This document shows, in pieces, positions 16,806 through 25,457 of a DNA stretch of 64,000 nucleotides (positions are counted from its first letter, which is position 1; each line of letters opens with the position of its first letter). Below the pieces are notes generated by a model. It was not told where the DNA came from. It saw nothing but the letters and a program-made list of their open reading frames with translations, and searched no databases. The position numbers were made by a program, and so were the translations under genes. The DNA is taken from assembly GCF_900114315.1 (NCBI RefSeq), contig NZ_FOSQ01000017.1, positions 19,906-83,905 on the forward strand, written 5' to 3'. This DNA comes from Falsiroseomonas stagni DSM 19981 (GTDB taxonomy: Bacteria > Pseudomonadota > Alphaproteobacteria > Acetobacterales > Acetobacteraceae).

Positions 16806-17945
16806 ATGATCCTGACGCCCACCCTGACGGGCTACGTCGCCCGCGCCTTCTTCGGCATGACGCTCGCGATGCTGGGCGCGCTGACCGGGCTGGTCGCGCT
16901 GTTCGACTTCATCGAATTGCTGCGCCGCGCCGCGACCCGCCCCGATGTCGGCTTCGGCATCGCGCTGGAGATCGCGAGCCTGCGGCTGCCCTTCGTCTCG
17001 CTCCAGATCCTGCCCTTCTCCATCCTGCTGGGCGGCATCGTCGCCTTCTGGCGGCTCACGCGCTCCTCGGAACTCATCGTGGCGCGCGCGGCCGGCATCT
17101 CCGCCTGGGGGTTCCTGACCGGGCCGCTGGTGGTGGCCCTGCTGCTCGGCATGGTCGCGACCGGCGCGATCTCCCCCATCTCCTCCGCCCTTCTGTCGCG
17201 GGCCGAAAGGCTGGACCAGACCTTCCTCCGCACCGGCGGCGGCATGACGGCGCTGGCCGGCGGGCGCCTCTGGCTGCGCCAGGCGGATCGGGAGCTGGAG
17301 GCGAATGGCGTCGCCATCATCTCCGGCCGCCCCGTCGCGATGCGGAACCCCGGGGAGCCCATTCCCCGCGCCGGCGCGCGGTTCGAGCTGCAGGAGGTCT
17401 CGGTCTGGCGCCTGACCGCCGGCGACCAGCCCCTGTCCCGCATCGAGGCCCCCCGCGCCCGCCTGACCAGCGGCGCCTGGGTGATCGAGGAGGCGGTGGC
17501 CTTCGGCGCCGATCGCATCGCCAAGCCCGTCGGCACCATCAGCCTGCCGACGGAACTGACCCCCGACCGGATCCAGGACAGCTTCGCCTCCCCGGAAACG
17601 CTGGATTTCTGGGCGCTCCCCGGTTTCATCGCGGTGCTGGAGGAGGCGGGCTTCTCCGCCGTGCGCCACCGCATCCAGTTCCAGTCGCTGCTCGCCCTGC
17701 CGGTGCTGGCGCTGGCCATGGCGCTGCTCGCCGCCGGCTTCTCCATGCGCCAGACGCGGCGCGGCGGCGTCGCGCAGATGATCGGCGGCGGCGTTGCCGC
17801 CGGATTCGCCCTGTTCGTCGTGGACAAGGTCAGCAATGAATTCGGGGAGGCAGGATCCCTGCCGGTGGTCCTCGCCGCCTGGGCGCCCACCGTCGCGGGA
17901 TTGCTGCTGGCCCTGGCACTTCTGCTGCACCTGGAGGATGGTTGA
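16806..17945 (+). CDS. lptG: LPS export ABC transporter permease LptG
   Basis: A 379-residue YjgP/YjgQ-family permease, partner of LptF. It has N-terminal helices (GYVARAFFGMTLAMLGALTG), a cytoplasmic coupling segment around FWRLTRSSELIVARAAGIS, a periplasmic beta-jellyroll domain in the middle, and three C-terminal helices from about residue 295. It starts 4 bases after the lptF stop and its own TGA overlaps the lptD ATG by one base. Together these indicate a tightly coupled translation unit for the Lpt bridge. Confidence 0.88.
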   Translation: MILTPTLTGYVARAFFGMTLAMLGALTGLVALFDFIELLRRAATRPDVGFGIALEIASLRLPFVSLQILPFSILLGGIVAFWRLTRSSELIVARAAGISAWGFLTGPLVVALLLGMVATGAISPISSALLSRAERLDQTFLRTGGGMTALAGGRLWLRQADRELEANGVAIISGRPVAMRNPGEPIPRAGARFELQEVSVWRLTAGDQPLSRIEAPRARLTSGAWVIEEAVAFGADRIAKPVGTISLPTELTPDRIQDSFASPETLDFWALPGFIAVLEEAGFSAVRHRIQFQSLLALPVLALAMALLAAGFSMRQTRRGGVAQMIGGGVAAGFALFVVDKVSNEFGEAGSLPVVLAAWAPTVAGLLLALALLLHLEDG

Positions 17946-20281
17946 TGCGCCAGCCCGGCGGCCGATCGGGAAAGCTGCCCCCGCCGCTGCGGGCGCCCGG
18001 CGGGACGCCCGCGGGCCTGCGCCCGCGCCGCGCGCCCACCCTGGCGCCCGCCCCGCTGCCAGCCCCCGTCATGCCGGCACCCCCGCCGCGCACCCGCCCC
18101 CGCCTGCTGCTCGGCACCGCGCTCGCCAGCCTGTGTCTGCTGGTGCTGCCCGCCATCCCCGCCGCCCCCCAGGGCATGGGCAGCTTCGGACGGTCCGCCA
18201 ACAGCAACGAACCCGTGACCTTCACGGCGGAGGAGGTCGAATACGACCAGGCCGCCAACACCGTCACCGCCCGCGGCCGGGTGGAAGCCTGGCAGGGCGA
18301 CCGCGTGCTGCGGGCGGATGAATTCACCTACAACCGGGAAACCGGCGTCGCCGTCGCCACCGGCAATGTCGCGCTGATCGAGCCGGACGGGCAGACCCTC
18401 TTCGCCGACCGCGCGGAGCTGACCGGCGGGATGCGGGATGCCGCGATCGAGGGCATCCGCGGCCTGCTCGCCTCCAACGCCCGCCTGGCCGCCGCCGGCG
18501 CGCGGCGCACTGGCGGCACGGTCACGGATCTGGCGCGCGTGGTCTATTCCTCCTGCGATCTGTGCGCGGAGGACCCGACCCGCCCGCCGCTCTGGCAGCT
18601 CCGCGCCCGGGTCGCCACGCTGGACAGCGTGGACCAGCGCGTGCGCTACCGGGATGCGGCGGTGCAGTTCGCGGGCTGGCCGGTGCTCTACACCCCCTAT
18701 TTCAGCCATGCCTCGCCGGATGCGCCCCGCGCCTCGGGCTTCCTCTCCCCCACGCTCGGCACCACAAGGCTGCTCGGCGCCTTCGCGGAGATCCCCTACT
18801 ACTGGGCGATCGACGACCATTCCGACGCGACCATCACCGCGACGCTGTCCGAGAAGCAGGTCCCCAACCTCGGCGGCGCCTATCGCCGGCGCTTCAACAA
18901 TGGCGACCTGACGGTGGAAGGCTCCATCGGCGCGCTGGATGGGACGGAGGCCGACGGCACCGGCGGGCACCTGTTCTCCCGCGGCCGCTTCTCGCTGGAT
19001 GAGAACTGGCGCGCGGGCTTCGGCCTCAACCGCGCCTCGTCGCGCGAATACCTCCGCGCCTGGCGCTTCGGCGGCCCGCGGGTGCTGACCACCAGCGCCT
19101 ATCTCGAAGGCTTCTGGGGCGCGGAGGGCTACGCCCGCATCGACAGCATGATCTACCAGGGCCTGGATTCGCAGACGACGACCAGCCAGGTGCCCATGGT
19201 GCTGCCGCGCGGCTATGCGGACTACGTCTTCCCGACCGACAACCTCGGCGGCAATTTCTCGGTCGATGCCTCCGCCTACAGCATCTTCCGCACCACGGGG
19301 ACGGATACGCGCCGCATCGGCAGCCGCCTGTCCTACGAACTGCCCTTCACCGGGGAAGCCGGCGATCTCTGGACCTTCCGGACCCATGCCGATGTGCTCG
19401 GCGGCTGGGTGGATGGCCTGGCGCTGGCGCCGACCTATGGCGATGCCGGCAGCGATGGCTTCTATGGCCGCGGCCATGTCCGCAGCGCGGTCGACTGGCG
19501 CATGCCCTTCCTGCGCAGCGCCGGCGACTGGGGGTCGCAGTTGATCGAGCCGCGGGTGCAGGTCGTCACCGGCCCCTCCACCGGGTCGCAGACCAGCTTC
19601 CCGAACGAGGACAGCCTCGACCTCGAATTCACCGACGCCAACCTCTTCGCCCTGAACCGCTTCCCCGGCCGGGACCGGCTGGAAGGCGGCACCCGCGTGG
19701 ATGCCGCGCTGCGCGGCGCCTGGTTCTTCCCGAATGGCGGGCAGCTCGAAGCCCTCGGCGGCCGGTCCTTCCGCGCCGCGACCGACGCGACCTTCCCGCA
19801 GGGCTCGGGGCTGGAGAACCGGTCCTCCGACTGGGTCGGCCGCGTGCGCCTGGCGCCGGTGCCCTGGCTGGAACTGGTCGGCCGGTCGCGCCTGGACCGG
19901 GAGACGACGGAACCCCGCCTCTGGGACGGCAGCGCCACGATCCTCGCCGGCCCCGCCTCCCTCACTGGCGGCTACCTGCTGACCAACCCCGCGCCCAACA
20001 TCACGACAAGGAAGCGGGAGGAGGTGTCGATCGGCGGCACGCTCCGCGTGACCGAGAACTGGCGCATCGGCGCCTTCGGCCGCTACGACATCGGCCTCGA
20101 CCGCGCCGTCAGCGGGTCCGCCAGCGCGATCTACGAGGATGAATGCCTGATCTTCGAGACCCGCTTCGTGCGCAACCGGGCACAGGACCCGAATACGGGG
20201 CGGGACTATGCCGGCGGCACGCTGCTGCTGTTCCGCATCAGCCTGAAGACGGTCGGCGATTTCGGGTTCCGCGCATTGTGA
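17945..20281 (+). CDS. lptD: LPS-assembly outer-membrane protein LptD
   Basis: The outer-membrane LPS translocon, 778 residues from the ATG overlapping the lptG stop. The first 42 residues are Pro/Arg-rich. A second in-frame ATG at 18071 places a clean signal peptide at the N-terminus (RLLLGTALASLCLLVLPAIPAA), so the true start may be 18071 (736 residues). An OstA/LptA-like jellyroll follows (EPVTFTAEEVEYDQAANTVTA), then a long beta-barrel. Cysteines occur in SSCDLCAED and DECLIFE, and could form the disulfides that link the two domains, as in E. coli LptD. The C-terminus ends in aromatic-rich barrel strands. It precedes the chaperone gene surA. Confidence 0.88.
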   Translation: MRQPGGRSGKLPPPLRAPGGTPAGLRPRRAPTLAPAPLPAPVMPAPPPRTRPRLLLGTALASLCLLVLPAIPAAPQGMGSFGRSANSNEPVTFTAEEVEYDQAANTVTARGRVEAWQGDRVLRADEFTYNRETGVAVATGNVALIEPDGQTLFADRAELTGGMRDAAIEGIRGLLASNARLAAAGARRTGGTVTDLARVVYSSCDLCAEDPTRPPLWQLRARVATLDSVDQRVRYRDAAVQFAGWPVLYTPYFSHASPDAPRASGFLSPTLGTTRLLGAFAEIPYYWAIDDHSDATITATLSEKQVPNLGGAYRRRFNNGDLTVEGSIGALDGTEADGTGGHLFSRGRFSLDENWRAGFGLNRASSREYLRAWRFGGPRVLTTSAYLEGFWGAEGYARIDSMIYQGLDSQTTTSQVPMVLPRGYADYVFPTDNLGGNFSVDASAYSIFRTTGTDTRRIGSRLSYELPFTGEAGDLWTFRTHADVLGGWVDGLALAPTYGDAGSDGFYGRGHVRSAVDWRMPFLRSAGDWGSQLIEPRVQVVTGPSTGSQTSFPNEDSLDLEFTDANLFALNRFPGRDRLEGGTRVDAALRGAWFFPNGGQLEALGGRSFRAATDATFPQGSGLENRSSDWVGRVRLAPVPWLELVGRSRLDRETTEPRLWDGSATILAGPASLTGGYLLTNPAPNITTRKREEVSIGGTLRVTENWRIGAFGRYDIGLDRAVSGSASAIYEDECLIFETRFVRNRAQDPNTGRDYAGGTLLLFRISLKTVGDFGFRAL

Positions 20282-20352
20282 CGAAGCGCTTCCCCCCGGC
20301 AGGACGCGTCCGCGCCCTTCCCATCACCCCCCCGCACGCCTAGGAAAGCGCC

Positions 20353-21666
20353 ATGCGTTTCACCGCCCGCGCCCTGCTGCTGCTCCCAGCCCTCGCCCTG
20401 CCGGTCATGGCGGTGCCGGGGATGCCCGCCCAGGCCCAGGCCCCGGCTGCCCCGGCGCCGGCCGGCGTGTCCAATGGCATCATCGCCGTCATCAACGGGG
20501 ATATCGTCACCCTCGGCGACGTGGATGGGCGCCGCCGCCTCTTCGCGCTGAATGCCGGCCTGCCGGCATCGCCGGAGGTGCTGGAACGCCTGACGCCCCA
20601 GGTCACGCGTCTGCTGGTGGATGAACGGCTCCGCCTGCAGGACGTGCAGCGCCGCCGCATCCCGGTGACGGATACCGACATCGCCCAGGCGGTGGCGGAG
20701 CTGGAACGCCGCAACAACCTGCCCGCCGGCGGCCTGGTGGCCCAGCTGCGCCGCGCCGGGGTCGAGCCCCGCGTGCTGTACGACCAGCTTCGCGTGCAGA
20801 TCGGCTGGGCACGATTGCTGCGCCAGATCCTCGGCCCGCAGGCCCAGCCCACCGATGCGGAGGTGGCGGAGCAGATCGCCCTGCAGCGCGCCCGCACCGG
20901 CCAGCAGGAATTCCTGGTCAGCGAGATCTTCATCCCCGTCGACGACCCCGGGGAGGAAGCGGAGGTCCGCCGCTTCGTGGATGAGGTCGTGTCCCAGCTT
21001 CGCCGCGGCGTCCCCTTCCCCGTTGCCGCCACCCAGTTCAGCCAGGCCCAGACCGCGCTCCAGGGCGGCGACCTCGGCTGGGTGGGGCTGGAGGCGCTGG
21101 ACGACTCCGTGGCCCGCATCGTCGGCCAGATGCCCCCCGGCGCCATCAGCAACGCCATCCCCGTCCCCGGCGGCTTCCAGATCGTGGCGCTGCGCCAGCG
21201 CCGCGAAGTCGGCCGCGACCTGGCGACGATGCTGACGCTGCGCCAGGCCTTCTTCCCCTTTGCGACGCCGCTCAACCCGCAGGCGCCCACGGAACAGCAG
21301 GTGGCCGTGGTGGAACGCGCCCGCGCGCTGGCCGCCAATGCCCGCAGTTGCGAAGCGGTGGAGCAGGCCGCCCGCGCCGCCGGCAGCGGCCGCGACCCCG
21401 ATCCCGGCCCGGTGCGGCTGGAAGGGGTGCAGCCCCCGGCGCTCCGCCAGCTCATCGGCGGCCTCGCCCCCGGCCGCGCCAGCCAGCCCGTGATCGCGCC
21501 CGACGGCGTCGCCATCATCATGGTCTGCACGCGGGAGACCCGGAACCAGGCGGAGGTCACGCCCGACGTGGCCCGCCAGCAGCTGCTGCGCGACCGCGTG
21601 GAACTACTCTCCCGCCAGCTCCAGCGCGACCTCCGCCGCCGCGCCCAGATCGAGATGCGCAGCTGA
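20353..21666 (+). CDS. surA: Periplasmic chaperone / peptidyl-prolyl isomerase SurA
   Basis: A 437-residue periplasmic protein with a signal peptide (RALLLLPALALPVMAVPGMPAQA). A SurA N-terminal chaperone domain follows (GIIAVINGDIVTLGDVDGRRR, then LVDERLRLQDVQRRRI). One clear parvulin domain sits around residues 195-285 (FLVSEIFIPVDD, GGDLGWVGLEALDDSV, VPGGFQIVALRQRR). A weaker second domain follows without a clear parvulin signature. It assists folding of outer-membrane proteins such as LptD, encoded just upstream. The usual pdxA gene between surA and rsmA is absent; rsmA starts only 19 bases later. Confidence 0.85.
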   Translation: MRFTARALLLLPALALPVMAVPGMPAQAQAPAAPAPAGVSNGIIAVINGDIVTLGDVDGRRRLFALNAGLPASPEVLERLTPQVTRLLVDERLRLQDVQRRRIPVTDTDIAQAVAELERRNNLPAGGLVAQLRRAGVEPRVLYDQLRVQIGWARLLRQILGPQAQPTDAEVAEQIALQRARTGQQEFLVSEIFIPVDDPGEEAEVRRFVDEVVSQLRRGVPFPVAATQFSQAQTALQGGDLGWVGLEALDDSVARIVGQMPPGAISNAIPVPGGFQIVALRQRREVGRDLATMLTLRQAFFPFATPLNPQAPTEQQVAVVERARALAANARSCEAVEQAARAAGSGRDPDPGPVRLEGVQPPALRQLIGGLAPGRASQPVIAPDGVAIIMVCTRETRNQAEVTPDVARQQLLRDRVELLSRQLQRDLRRRAQIEMRS

Positions 21667-21685
21667 CGGGCAAGGCAGCGTCGGC

Positions 21686-22513
21686 GTGAGCACGGCGCTC
21701 CCCTCGCTGCGCGACACCATCGCGCGGCACGGGCTCGATGCCCGCAAGTCGCTCGGCCAGCATTTCCTGCTGGACCAGAACCTGTGCGACCGCATCGCCA
21801 CCCTGGCCGGGGACCTGACGGGGCGCCATGTGCTGGAAGTCGGGCCTGGCCCGGGCGGGCTGACCCGCGCGCTGCTGGCCTCCCCGGCCGCCGATGTCCT
21901 TGCCGTGGAACTGGACCGCCGCGCCATCGCCGCCCTGGCGGAACTTTCCTCAGTGTTCCCCGGCCGCCTGACGGTGCTGGAGGCCGATGCCACGACCATC
22001 GACGCCGTGGCACTGCTGCCGGCACCGCGGAAGATCATCGCCAACCTGCCCTACAACGTGGCGACGCCCCTGCTGGTGGGCTGGCTGCGGAATGCGCGCC
22101 ACTTCGAATCCATGGCGCTGATGTTCCAGCAGGAAGTGGCGGAACGCATCTGCGCCGCACCGGACAGCGACGCCTATGGCCGCCTCGGCGTCCTCGCCCA
22201 ATGGCGCTGCCAGGCGCGGTTCCTCCTCAGCCTGCCGCCCGGCGCCTTCAGCCCACCACCGAAAGTCCATTCCGCCGTGGTCGGCCTGGTGCCCCACCCC
22301 GATGACCCGGGCCCCGAGCTTTTCGCCACCATGGAACGCCTGACCGCCGCCGCCTTCGGCCAGCGCCGCAAGATGCTGCGCGGATCGCTGAAGTCGCTCG
22401 GCCAGGCGGAGGCGCTGCTGGATGCCGCCGCCATCGCCGGCGACCGCCGGGCCGAGACGCTGACCATCCCCGAATTCGACCGCCTGGCCCGGGCCCTGTT
22501 TGCCCGCGGCTGA
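21686..22513 (+). CDS. rsmA: 16S rRNA dimethyladenosine transferase RsmA (KsgA)
   Basis: A 275-residue methyltransferase that dimethylates two adjacent adenosines at the 3' end of 16S rRNA using S-adenosylmethionine. It shows KSLGQHFLLDQNLCDRIA at the N-terminus, the SAM motif VLEVGPGPGGLTRALL, acidic VLAVELDRRAI, and the catalytic motif IIANLPYNVATPLL. The C-terminal helical domain has FGQRRKMLRGSLKSLG. The start is a GTG at 21686, 19 bases after surA. It closes the Lpt/SurA operon. Confidence 0.92.
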   Translation: MSTALPSLRDTIARHGLDARKSLGQHFLLDQNLCDRIATLAGDLTGRHVLEVGPGPGGLTRALLASPAADVLAVELDRRAIAALAELSSVFPGRLTVLEADATTIDAVALLPAPRKIIANLPYNVATPLLVGWLRNARHFESMALMFQQEVAERICAAPDSDAYGRLGVLAQWRCQARFLLSLPPGAFSPPPKVHSAVVGLVPHPDDPGPELFATMERLTAAAFGQRRKMLRGSLKSLGQAEALLDAAAIAGDRRAETLTIPEFDRLARALFARG

Positions 22514-22527
22514 AAAGAGGACCGTCC

Positions 22528-23490
22528 ATGCTGCCCCCCAAGCCAACCCTCTGCTTCGCCCATGTCGCCTACCGCTTCGCCGAACGCTACGCGCAGCGCG
22601 GCGGCACGCTGCCCCATTTCGAGGTCCGCAGCTTGGACGAGCTGGAAGCGCGCATCGCGGAGGCCGATGTCCTCCTCGTCTCCGGCATGTGGCGCAACCA
22701 CCTGGCGGCCAAGGCGCCACGGCTGAAATTCATCCAGTCCATCAGCGCGGGCGTGGACCAGTATGACCGCGCCGTGCTGGCCGGCGCCGGCATCCGCCTC
22801 GCCTCCGCCCAGGGCGCCAATGCGAATGCCGTGTCGGAACACGCCATCTCCCTGATCCTCGCCATCGCCCGGCGCCTGCCGGAAGCCCGCGACAACCAGG
22901 CCCGCAAGCACTGGCGCGGCATGATCGGCGACCTGACGAAGCGAGAGGATGAACTCGGCGGCAAGACCCTGCTGGTGGTCGGCATCGGCCGCATCGGCGG
23001 CCGGCTGGCGCGACTGGCCAAGGCCTTCGGCATGAATGTCATCGGCCTGCGCCAGGACCCCGCCAAGGGATCGGAAGGCGCCGACGAGATCCATGGCATG
23101 GGCGCGCTGATGGCCCAGCTTCCCCGTGCCGACTATGTGGCGCTGACCTGCGCGCTGACGCCCGAGACGCGCGGCCTGATGGGCGCCGCGCAATTCGCCG
23201 CCATGAAGCCGGCCGCCATCCTGGTGAACGTCGCCCGTGGCGCCGTCTGCGTGGAACCCGACCTCGTCGCGGCGCTGGCCTCCGGTCATCTCGGCGCCGC
23301 CGCCCTCGACGTGACGGCGGAGGAACCGCTGGCCGAGGCCTCGCCCCTCTGGTCCATGCCCAATGTCTTCATCACGCCCCATACGGGCGGGGAGACGCGG
23401 GCCTATGAGGGCAATGTCCTCGACCTGATGGAGGAGAACCTCAAGCGCCTCCACGCCGGCGAGACCACGCTGAAGAACCAGGTGGTCTGA
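22528..23490 (+). CDS. D-2-hydroxyacid dehydrogenase (NAD-dependent)
   Basis: A 320-residue enzyme of the D-isomer-specific 2-hydroxyacid dehydrogenase family. The Rossmann motif is VVGIGRIGGRLARLAKAFG. The catalytic set is Arg in VNVARGAVC, Glu in LDVTAEEPLAEASPLW and His in VFITPHTGGE. The start at 22528 has an AAGAGGA ribosome site just upstream. It lies 14 bases after rsmA on the same strand and may be transcribed from that operon. It reduces 2-keto acids or oxidises D-2-hydroxy acids; the substrate cannot be told. Confidence 0.85.
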   Translation: MLPPKPTLCFAHVAYRFAERYAQRGGTLPHFEVRSLDELEARIAEADVLLVSGMWRNHLAAKAPRLKFIQSISAGVDQYDRAVLAGAGIRLASAQGANANAVSEHAISLILAIARRLPEARDNQARKHWRGMIGDLTKREDELGGKTLLVVGIGRIGGRLARLAKAFGMNVIGLRQDPAKGSEGADEIHGMGALMAQLPRADYVALTCALTPETRGLMGAAQFAAMKPAAILVNVARGAVCVEPDLVAALASGHLGAAALDVTAEEPLAEASPLWSMPNVFITPHTGGETRAYEGNVLDLMEENLKRLHAGETTLKNQVV

Positions 23491-23506
23491 CCGGCGGGCG
23501 GGACCG

Positions 23507-24364
23507 TCACCCGTTCACGACGGTCCCCCCATTCGGGTGGATCACCTGCCCGCTGATGTAGGAACTATCCAGGCTGCTCGCGAGGAAGATGTAGGCCGGC
23601 GCCACCTCATCCGGCTGGCCTGGCCGCCCCATCGGCGCGCTCGCCCCATGCTCCGCCGTGCGCGCCTCGGAAAAACTCGCGGGGATCAGCGGCGTCCAGA
23701 TCGGCCCGGGCGCCACGCCATTCACCCGGATCTTCCGATGTTGCAGGGCCTTCGCCAGGCTGCGCGTGAAGGCCAGGATCGCGCCCTTGGTGCTGGCATA
23801 GTCGATCAGCGTCGGATTGCCCTGATAGGCCGTGATGCTGGTCGTGTTGATGATGGCCGAGCCCTCCGCCATGTGCGGCAGCACCGCCCTCGTCACCCAC
23901 ATCATGCCGAGGATGTTGGTGCGGAAGGTCCGCTCCACCTGCCCGGTCGGGATCCGGGAAAAATCCTCGCAGACATGCTGCTCGGCGGCGTTGTTCACCA
24001 GCACGTCGATCCGGCCGAGTTCACCGACCACGCGCTGCACCAGCACGTCGCAGACCTGCGCATCGCCGATGTCGCCGGCGATCGCCACCGCGCGCCGCCC
24101 CTCCGCCTCGATCAGCCGCTTCGTATCCGCCGCATCCTCGCCTTCATCGAGGTAGAGGATCGCGACATCCGCCCCCTCCTTCGCGAAGCCGATCGCGACC
24201 GCGCGGCCGATGCCGCTGTCGCCGCCCGTGATGAGCGCGACCTTGCCCGTCAGCTTCCCGGACGGCTTCCAGTTCCTCATCGCGGAGTCGGGCCGCGGCT
24301 CCATCTCGGCCTCGATGCCGGGCTGGTGGGACTGGCTCTGGCGGGGCTGCGGCGTGTCGGGCAT
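23507..24364 (-). CDS. SDR-family NAD(P)-dependent oxidoreductase (YghA-like)
   Basis: A 285-residue short-chain dehydrogenase. The cofactor motif is ALITGGDSGIGRAVAIGFAK, NAAEQ follows, and the catalytic Ser-Tyr-Lys set is in NTTSITAYQGNPTLIDYASTKGA. An extended polar N-terminus of about 40 residues (RQSQSHQPGIEAEMEPRPD) before the Rossmann fold is typical of the YghA / glucose-ribitol dehydrogenase subgroup, often linked to stress response. The substrate is unknown. It converges with the 2-hydroxyacid dehydrogenase across a 16-base gap. Confidence 0.85.
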   Translation of the reverse strand: MPDTPQPRQSQSHQPGIEAEMEPRPDSAMRNWKPSGKLTGKVALITGGDSGIGRAVAIGFAKEGADVAILYLDEGEDAADTKRLIEAEGRRAVAIAGDIGDAQVCDVLVQRVVGELGRIDVLVNNAAEQHVCEDFSRIPTGQVERTFRTNILGMMWVTRAVLPHMAEGSAIINTTSITAYQGNPTLIDYASTKGAILAFTRSLAKALQHRKIRVNGVAPGPIWTPLIPASFSEARTAEHGASAPMGRPGQPDEVAPAYIFLASSLDSSYISGQVIHPNGGTVVNG

Positions 24365-24434
24365 GGGGATTCTCTCCGATTATCCCCCGGCAACGGCGCC
24401 CGAGGTCCCGGAGTTCAGACCCACCGCCGAAACG

Positions 24435-25229
24435 TCAGTCCCGCTTCACGCCCCCCTCCTTCACACCACCATGCCGCTCCGGCTCCAGCCGCGCCTTGAG
24501 ATAGGCCAGCAGCGGAAAAGCCCCCGTGCAGAGCGCGAGCAGCACGCCCCAGCCGCCCTCCCGATACCCCTTCCGGGACACGTAGCTCTTCCACACCCGG
24601 GACAGGAATCGCCGCAGATTGTCGGGCAGCGACCCGATATCCCCCTTCGCGATCAGATCCGCCGCCTTGGCGGAGGAATACTTGTCCAGCCGCCGCAGCA
24701 TGTCGGAGATATCCCGGTCCACCAGGTGGATCAGCGCGCCCTCCGTGATCTTCGGGCCCTCCTTCCCCACCCAGTCCAGCCCCGGATGCACCCGCTGCGC
24801 GCGCCAGCTCTTGGCACCCCGCCGGAACAGCCGCGGCACCGACGTCGTGCCGAAACTCCCCGCCCAGCCGTAGCGCACCAGCCGATCGCCGACATAATTA
24901 TCCACCGGCACCTGGTGCCAGGCATGGGTCGAGGTCCCGATCACCCGCCTGACCGCGGCCGCCAGCGGCGGGCTCACCCGCTCATCCGCATCGACCTCCA
25001 GCACCCAATCGCTGGCACAGGCGGCAATGCCGGCATTCCGCCGCTCACCCTCCAGATGCCAGCCCCCCTCGATCACCCGCGCCCCCGCGGCGCGCGCAAT
25101 CGCGGCACTGGCATCGGTCGTGCGATCCAGGACGACCACGACCTCATCCGCAAAGGCGACCGACGCCAGGCAATCCGGCAACCGCTCCGCCTCGTTGCGG
25201 GCGACGATGAGGGCGGAGAGAGTCGTCAT
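24435..25229 (-). CDS. Family 2 glycosyltransferase (WaaE/KdtX-like)
   Basis: A 264-residue GT2 enzyme. The nucleotide-sugar domain starts LSALIVARNEAERLPDCLAS, with the metal-binding DXD-like WVLEVDADERVS and an acceptor-side region HQVPVDNYVGDRLVRYGW. The composition resembles the LPS core beta-glucosyltransferase family (WaaE/KdtX). A hydrophobic segment near the C-terminus (GGWGVLLALCTGAFPLLAYLK) suggests membrane attachment. It likely acts in lipopolysaccharide or capsule synthesis. A palindromic repeat lies immediately upstream of its start and so contains or adjoins its promoter. Confidence 0.82.
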   Translation of the reverse strand: MTTLSALIVARNEAERLPDCLASVAFADEVVVVLDRTTDASAAIARAAGARVIEGGWHLEGERRNAGIAACASDWVLEVDADERVSPPLAAAVRRVIGTSTHAWHQVPVDNYVGDRLVRYGWAGSFGTTSVPRLFRRGAKSWRAQRVHPGLDWVGKEGPKITEGALIHLVDRDISDMLRRLDKYSSAKAADLIAKGDIGSLPDNLRRFLSRVWKSYVSRKGYREGGWGVLLALCTGAFPLLAYLKARLEPERHGGVKEGGVKRD

Positions 25230-25235
25230 GTGGCC

Positions 25236-25443
25236 GCAGGGGGGTGCTGCCCCCCTGCACCCCCTGCCAGGAGGCAGCGGCCTCCTGGACCACTATTCAT
25301 GGGCGGAAAGGGAGGGGGCATCAGCGGCGCACCCTTCGAACGGAGACTGTCAGGCCCCCTCCCTTTCCGCCCATCAAAGCCTGGGTTCCAAGGGCCCGCT
25401 GGCCCTTGGCGGGAGGGGTGCGGGGAGGGCGGAGCCCTCCCTG
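25236..25443. repeat. Composite palindromic intergenic element, copy 2 (diverged), with a 20-bp inverted repeat
   Basis: Successive hairpins: GCAGGGGGG/CCCCCCTGC (25236-25258), CCAGGAGGC/GCCTCCTGG (25267-25288), a 20-bp perfect inverted repeat (arms 25299-25318 and 25355-25374, 36-base spacer), CCAAGGGCC/GGCCCTTGG (25388-25409) and GGGAGGGC/GCCCTCCC (25423-25441). It fills the gap between the glycosyltransferase start and the ppdK stop. The architecture follows the other copies but the bases differ, with compensating changes in the stems. Confidence 0.8.
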
Positions 25444-25457
25444 CGGTCAACACGCGC

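Noticed and set aside
16832..19477. 881-residue minus-strand open frame across lptG and lptD
   Set aside because: It is antisense to two well-conserved genes and has Arg/Gly/Ala-rich sequence without family features. Long shadow frames are expected at this GC content.
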